Source: Sipunculus nudus (taxonomy: Eukaryota > Annelida > Sipuncula > Golfingiida > Sipunculidae). Taken from it: DNA of 64,000 nucleotides. The DNA lies in the NCBI GenBank assembly GCA_026874595.1, contig CM049306.1, positions 58,412,019 to 58,476,018 on the forward strand, written 5' to 3'. The notes beneath the pieces were generated by a model. The model was not told the origin of the DNA. It saw only the letters and a list, made by a program, of their open reading frames with translations, and made no database searches. Positions 51,931-64,000 of this stretch are shown here, in pieces. The stretch's first letter is position 1, and the number at the start of each line of letters is the position of its first letter. A program made the position numbers and the translations under genes.

Positions 51931-52935
51931 TTCTTGAAATTTTAAACCCCCAGTCATTTTATTAAATGTTATACATACAGTTGTTGGTTTATCTCAAATT
52001 ATGCTTAAAGTATGAACTGCTTATTTTTTTATGCAGAAATTATAAAATAATAAAACCGTATATATGTGTACTTTCATTAGATTTATGCCGTTAAGTATAT
52101 AAGTATTTAGATTTATGTGCGTCATGCAAGCGCGCTCAAAAGTTGCTCGCCCGTGTATATATAGAGTTGAATGCTTTTACACATATAGTTTAATGACTGA
52201 ATGACCGTCTGCCTTTCATGAATACACAGACGTATATGCAAAGGCTCCTAGCTTATATATATAGGATGACAATATAATACATCTCTTGACAGTCCTGATG
52301 GTCATTTCATTTACTGGTCAGAATCCTTAAGGCCCGCCGGTGTTTGTGGTCAAGATGTTACAGTTATCGGACTTTGTATGGCTCATTGTTTGTCTGCTGG
52401 GGCGACGTATCTTAATAATATAAGGATCTGTACGTATGTCTAGACCTCCGCATTTGAGAAAACCCGCTGCATGAACCGCGGACGTTTCTTCAGTGCGAGA
52501 ATTTATGGAAATGGCATTTAAAGTAAATATCATAAATGGCGTTTTATTATGCGCAGAGCAGAAAAATGCATATTTTCTAAATTAATAACTTTGAAAATGT
52601 GACAGTAGAAATAGGGAAGTTGTGTATCCAGGACATCCAAGTGCCCCTCGTGTAGACAGATGTATACCAGAAAACAGGAGGGGAGAGTGCAGCTGTAAGT
52701 TATGTGAATATACGTAAAATTTAAAAGGTCCGGTTATCAAACCCTTGATCATGTCATTTTTTGCTGTCCGAATACCTAAGAAAATCTCCACACGGAATTA
52801 TGTGTTCTGTCCCACTGTCAATGTCGGACACTCAGAGGACTTGAGGATTTTGTATGTATAAGTAGGTTGTTCTGTTCCGAGAGATTTGGCATTCTTCATT
52901 GAATGTTACTATAGCTGGTGTCTTCTGTTTTTATT
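51928..52935. other. No gene seen
   Basis: Nothing recognised. Confidence 0.4.
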
Positions 52936-52939
52936 AATT

Positions 52940-53145
52940 CAGACGCGGATCTAGGATTTTTTGGAGGGAGGGATCAACGGGTGTCATGCATAAAATTGTC
53001 TTTAAAAAGGTCGTTGTTAAGACTAGGGGGGGGGGAGTCTCGACCCTTTAAACCCCCTGTCATGCATAAGATTTATCTGAAAAAAGGTCCTTGGTTAATA
53101 GCGGGGGGGGGGGGGGGGGGGTTCTCCCCCTCTGGATCCGCGCCT
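52940..53145. mobile_element. GGCGGATC-family TIR element, copy 5
   Basis: The left end CAGACGCGGATCTAGGATTT and right end CTGGATCCGCGCCTG are inverted. TTAATT flanks both sides as a likely target duplication. It carries the same TTTAAAAAGGTC and poly-G texture as copy 1. Confidence 0.75.
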
Positions 53146-53261
53146 GTTAATTGTACGCTTAATTTGAAATGTATTAATTAATTTAAATTATATTCAAAAT
53201 AGCTTAAATATGCATTTGTAAATTATAAATTAAAATTAAAAAAAGAAAGACAAACACTTTC

Positions 53262-53264
<3 letters not shown>

Positions 53265-53320
<56 letters not shown>

Positions 53321-53325
53321 ATATA
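53265..53325. repeat. (TA)n microsatellite
   Basis: About 60 bp of TA dinucleotides. Confidence 0.95.
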
Positions 53326-53329
53326 GTGA

Positions 53330-54560
53330 AGCTTTCTCTCTGGGGATATAGGAAGTGTTTTTGTATGACGAGGATAGGTTGGGCAGATACCTTTTATACT
53401 GCATGCATGGGACTAATCTCTACAATAGTAAATCTATTCGGCGAATCTTTATTCCGTAGGGAACTTTAAATTAACTTGAGGAATAATTTCTCGATAGTAA
53501 ACTCGTAAATCGTTGTGCGGCCACCATTATTCCTTATAGTGTCCCCACATGAATGATACGAAACTCTTAAAAGTAAATCCCACAAGCAAATCCAATAGGA
53601 GACGTTTAGAGTTCAGCCCCTGCAATAAATGTGACATGTTTGAAATGAGTCCCATTGAATACGTACATTCCTGTAAGAAAAAAATCCATAAGGAATTACC
53701 TAAACCACTACATGGGTTACACCGTTTTATCAATAATACGGAGTTGTAAAATATCACATCTCTTCCTTAGACTGTGCGTTCTGCTTCCCGAGTTAAAAAT
53801 ACTAAACTGATTTAAATGTATTTCCTTGACAAATTAAATATAGGTCGAAACTGAATTTTGCAACGACTTTTGTCTATACATAAGCTAACGACATAATTAT
53901 AACGATGATACGTATAGACCTATAAACTATATACTTGTGTTAACTATTGAATCAACTAAAACTAGAATATGTATACCCTGTTCGAGATCTACGTCAACAT
54001 AACAGATTCACTTGAGGGAACAACCGTACATTCCATCCCTCCATGTAGACCCTTTTAACAACACTCATCTCAATACATATATGGCCACGGGTCGAGACCA
54101 AAAGCAAATATACTGCTTAAACATCAATACACCAGGTTCACGGAGATATTTTCACATTGCCTATAGATAAATATATACGTTCTTGCCTGTCGGAGACGTT
54201 GCATCTTCGGGAAAATACTAGGGATCGCAGTGTGGGTCACTGCCCGAGATTGGTTGGGTCCGTTTGGCGCATGGTCGGCAACCGGAACACGTACCCCACC
54301 CTCAAAAGGCCCCTCCCCTCCAAAATAATGCGTCTACATGTAATATGTTATATCTTCATGTAGACATGACTCACGTGGTTATACCCTGTGTTCCTCTTCC
54401 ACGCTAAAGGACTTATTTATGTCACATTCAGCCGTTTACGGGCTTGTTCAAACTTTACGGTAAGTTATATTATGTTGCATTACATTTTTCTATGTGTCAC
54501 GGGTGGAAAAAATATTTCTGTGCGAAAGAGGAGAATGATATGTAAACCAAAGGATATTTG
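53330..54560. other. No supported gene
   Basis: A 66-76 codon overlap of frames on both strands at 53527-53757 has no recognisable domain. Nothing else is recognised. Confidence 0.4.
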
Positions 54561-54562
54561 TC

Positions 54563-55266
54563 AATTTGTTATGTTGTGCCAAGATTGTCATCATACGACA
54601 GTTATTAAATATTAACATAAAAAATAAAGCATGCTAAAAAAACCCGACGAGTTTGACATCTCAAGTTATCGGGTAATCATGAGGTAAAATATATAAGTTT
54701 TACTGATATCTGTTTATATATATATTTTTTATATCTGCTTCTGTTAAGATATAACAGGTTCCGCCGCTACCGCCCTTTCGTTTCACGAGAATTACTTTAT
54801 AGAACCCCTAATAGAAAGCTCCCAATCTAGGCATCATTATATAGAGTCGCGTGTGAATTGGTACCCTGTCGTTTTGGTGTGACCTCTGATCTCGTGTCTT
54901 GCATCCATTCGTCTAATTTGTTATGTTGTGCCAAGATTGTCATCATACGACACTTATTAAATATTAACATAAAAAATAAAGCATGCTCAAAAAAACCGAC
55001 GAGTTTGACATCTCAAGTTATCGGGTAATCATGAGGTAAAATATATAAGTTTTACTGATATCTGTTTATATATATATTTTTTATATCTGCTTCTGTTAAG
55101 ATATAACAGGTTCCGCCGCTACCGCCCTTTCGTTTCACGAGAATTACTTTATAGAACCCCTAATAGAAAGCTCCCAATCTAGGCATCATTATATAGAGTC
55201 GCGTGTGAATTGGTACCCTGTCGTTTTGGTGTGACCTCTGATCTCGTGTCTTGCATCCATTCGTCT
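54563..55266. repeat. Near-identical 352-bp tandem duplication
   Basis: 54563-54914 is repeated at 54915-55266 with only a few differences (for example GACAGTTA against GACACTTA, and CTAAAAAAACCC against CTCAAAAAAACC). Each copy carries one GGTTCCGCCGCTACCGCC block. The near identity implies a recent duplication, or an assembly that joined two haplotypes. Confidence 0.95.
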
Positions 55267-55930
55267 ATTTGAGGCGAAAGTTACACATTTCTCAGGAGTG
55301 AGTGGATGCATTGGCCTGACAATTTGCATGTCCACATATAGATCTTTGATACCCTTGATATCTCACGCAATAGTCGTATGGCGCGACCTAAAACAGTTTT
55401 CTATATCTACTCGTGCGTCTATTCCGGACTATAGTCCTACATATCTCAGAAGTGACTGGATGCAATAGAACGTGCAAGGATAGATTGCGCCACCTACAAT
55501 CGCCACCTACAATCGCATCTCCTTTATTCTACTGGGTTATTACCTCAAGAATGTCCAGGTTATTGGCTTGATTTTTGTTCATGTCCACATATCTTGAATA
55601 GCTTTATATCGTACACAAGATTGGTTGTGCCGCCTTCAGTCGTTTTAAGCGGTGTTGATCCATTCCTCTTTTTAGATGGATATCTCAGGAGTGGTTGGGT
55701 GTATTTGAAATCGTGTATGTCCACGGAACTTGGATATATTATATTCACATACTAGACTGGTGCTCCACCTACAATCGTTACATCTGTTTGGTCAGTTTTA
55801 CATATATATCTCAAGATTGGATGGATTACTGGCATGGCATTTTGCATTGCCATAGATCTATATCGGATAGGCATCTCTTATACACAAGACTAGTGGCGCC
55901 ACCTGCAGTCGTTTATCCCTTTTGTACAGT
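55267..55930. repeat. GCGCCACCTGCAATC repeat array (right cluster)
   Basis: Variants of the GCGCCACCTRCAATCG block occur at about 55380, 55487, 55626, 55762 and 55895, roughly every 110-140 bp. They alternate with CTCAGGAGTG and GATGGAT(G/T) blocks, the same family and order as at 49.7-50.4 kb. Confidence 0.7.
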
Positions 55931-56460
55931 TTTACTTCTTGCTGTTAACAATAATTTAATAATATCTAAAAAATTATTACTCATAACCATGCATGTATCC
56001 AATAATTATGGGTCTCTTCGCCTGATTATAGTTTTCAAGTTGTTCACACTTCTTTTTTTTTATCAAATTTTAAATATTAGGTTAAATTAAATATATGTGA
56101 TGCGATCTCTATGTGTAAATTGTATCCTTAATCTTGTATCTAATTAGCAAGGCGGGTATATTATATATATATATAATATAGGACTAACCGGGTCTTCCCT
56201 TCTGAAAAGGTTTAATTGCATTATTGGTTTATTTTGGGATTTTTATTTTCTGAATTCAATACAACATGCAGGTACCGTACTTCTGTCAAATTTTAGATTA
56301 TATCACAAGGCACAAGGCAAATTACCCTTTACTTATAATTCAGTCATTCCATCTGGGCAAGGGATTATAGCTAGTTCTCTCGACCCATTTGGGGAGTTTC
56401 TGAATCAACTGAGGGCCTATAGTAGTCCCGCCCATTTCATCTGACAGAACTGTCTCGTGC

Positions 56461-56469
56461 TCTATATAG
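56461..56469 (+). promoter_or_regulatory. TATA-like box upstream of IMP dehydrogenase
   Basis: TCTATATAG lies about 190 bp before the IMPDH start codon on the plus strand. It may serve as core promoter, but AT-rich DNA makes such matches common, and housekeeping genes often lack a TATA box. Confidence 0.25.
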
Positions 56470-56656
56470 CCTGGTACCCAGTGTTATTTTGGTATTGAAC
56501 AAATAGCGTTGGGTACGAATCTATGGTTACTGCTCTTGAGTGTTGACAGCGGGTTTGATAGGGGCCGAGTTCATCAACCTCCTGACCGTCTTTTAGCTTA
56601 GCTTTTGCACGCCGTGTTGTTTACCAAGTGTTGTATGGTTGTTGTATGGTTGCAGT

Positions 56657-63140
<6,484 letters not shown>

Positions 63141-63144
63141 GTGA

Positions 63145-63612
63145 GTTTATTAAAATCTTACATATTACCCTAATCTTCAGGTATACCTGGAATTAAAGGA
63201 CCTGGTTTGTATGAGCTCCAGCTAAAGCTGCTTTCGCTACCTCTGGGTAATATGATAGATACAAGTTGACAAGTGGAAAATGGTCATTCAACACATGGTC
63301 CAAGAGGTATTTACCACTGGCACACTGGTCCTACTTTGAGTAGTTTAACATGTCCCACTTCGCGACCTTCACCTTTAACCATGGCTTTGCAGGATCCAGG
63401 GGAGCAAATAATGAAACCAATATTTTACTGATGTACATACGTTTTAAGGACAAATAAAATTGAACAAATGTGATATAACATATGTAATAATTCAGTTTCT
63501 ATTTGGTTACTATGACAACCTGCAGATCCTTTGTGAGGTACCAAAAGGTTGCAAGTCGTTTGCACTACTTGACATCTGGTGATTACCATAAACCTCAGAG
63601 GAAGTGAATGCA
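63145..63612. other. IMPDH intron 5, unique part
   Basis: No exon or repeat is recognised before the minisatellite. Confidence 0.6.
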
Positions 63613-64000
63613 GCATTAATGTATGTCAGTAGAGCTACAGCAGCCCAGTCAGATGAAGCAAGCTAGATGGTCATTAATGTATGTCAGCAGAGCTACAGCA
63701 GCCCAGTCAGATGAAGCAAGCTAGATGGTCATTAATGTATGTCAGCAGAGCTACAGCAGCCCAGTCAGATGAAGCAAGCTAGATGGTCATTAATGTATGT
63801 CAACAGAGCTACAGCAGCCCAGTCAGATGAAGCAAGCTAGATGGTCATTAATGTATGCCAGCAGAGCTACAGCAGCACAGTCAGATGAAGCAAGCTAGAT
63901 GGTCATTAATGTATGCCAGCAGAGCTACAGCAGCCTAGTCAGATGAAGCAAGCTAGATGGTCATTAATGTATGTCAACAGAGCTATAGCAGCCCAGTCAG
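63613..64000. repeat. 58-bp minisatellite, at least 6.6 copies, cut by the window edge
   Basis: The unit AATGTATGTCAGCAGAGCTA followed by CAGCAGCCCAGTCAGATGAA and GCAAGCTAGATGGTCATT repeats every 58 bp with one to three changes per copy. It lies in IMPDH intron 5. Since 58 is not a multiple of three, it does not encode a repeat protein. Confidence 0.97.

Noticed and set aside
63613-64000. CRISPR-like regular repeats
   Set aside because: The units are contiguous 58-bp copies without unique spacers, in an animal intron.

Overview
This is eukaryotic, AT-rich, repeat-dense genomic DNA. Genes are split by long introns, GT-AG splice junctions are legible, and the two recognisable genes are animal-like: a secreted multi-MAM-domain protein and IMP dehydrogenase. 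The repeat types (CTGTCTGT arrays, 'GCGCCACCTGC' arrays, CGCGAA elements, many small TIR elements, TA microsatellites) make a marine invertebrate likely, most probably a mollusc such as a bivalve. That taxonomic call is inference.

Left part (about 2.7-17.6 kb, minus strand): one gene, read right to left. It has a candidate 5'UTR exon (about 17.6 kb), a signal-peptide exon (17.0 kb), a 6.3-kb intron holding a 61-bp tandem repeat array, then ten coding exons. These encode MAM1 (three exons), a proline-rich linker exon, MAM2 (three exons), a Thr/Pro/Ser linker exon and the first two exons of MAM3. Every junction is phase 1. The third MAM3 exon and the rest of the gene are not found and probably lie beyond the left edge. 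The product should be an extracellular or cell-surface adhesion protein.

Middle part (17.6-56.4 kb): no confidently identified complete gene. It holds small TIR elements (a GGCGGATC family with at least five copies, a CAGTGGCGTC hAT-like family with two, and TIR elements at 26.5 and 27.2 kb), a tRNA-derived SINE-like unit, a LINE reverse-transcriptase C-terminal scrap, several local duplications and many microsatellites. A composite region at 28.4-33.0 kb is bounded by inverted GGTTC-rich ends. It contains a GC-rich foldback element with TIRs, a short target duplication and a PIF/Harbinger transposase remnant. Two NRF1-type palindromes followed by a splice donor mark a possible transcript start there. 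Orphan candidate exons are noted at 23.1 kb (-), 36.3 kb (-) and 46.4 kb (+, weakly TRAPP/Bet3-like).

Right part (56.4-64.0 kb, plus strand): the 5' half of an IMP dehydrogenase gene, five exons covering about residues 1-177 into the CBS region, continuing off the right edge. Intron 1 carries a duplicated 48-bp segment with two perfect AGGTCA-nnn-TGACCT palindromes. The window ends inside a 58-bp minisatellite in intron 5.

The two genes show no sign of functional linkage. All calls come from reading the sequence; no database search or alignment was run.
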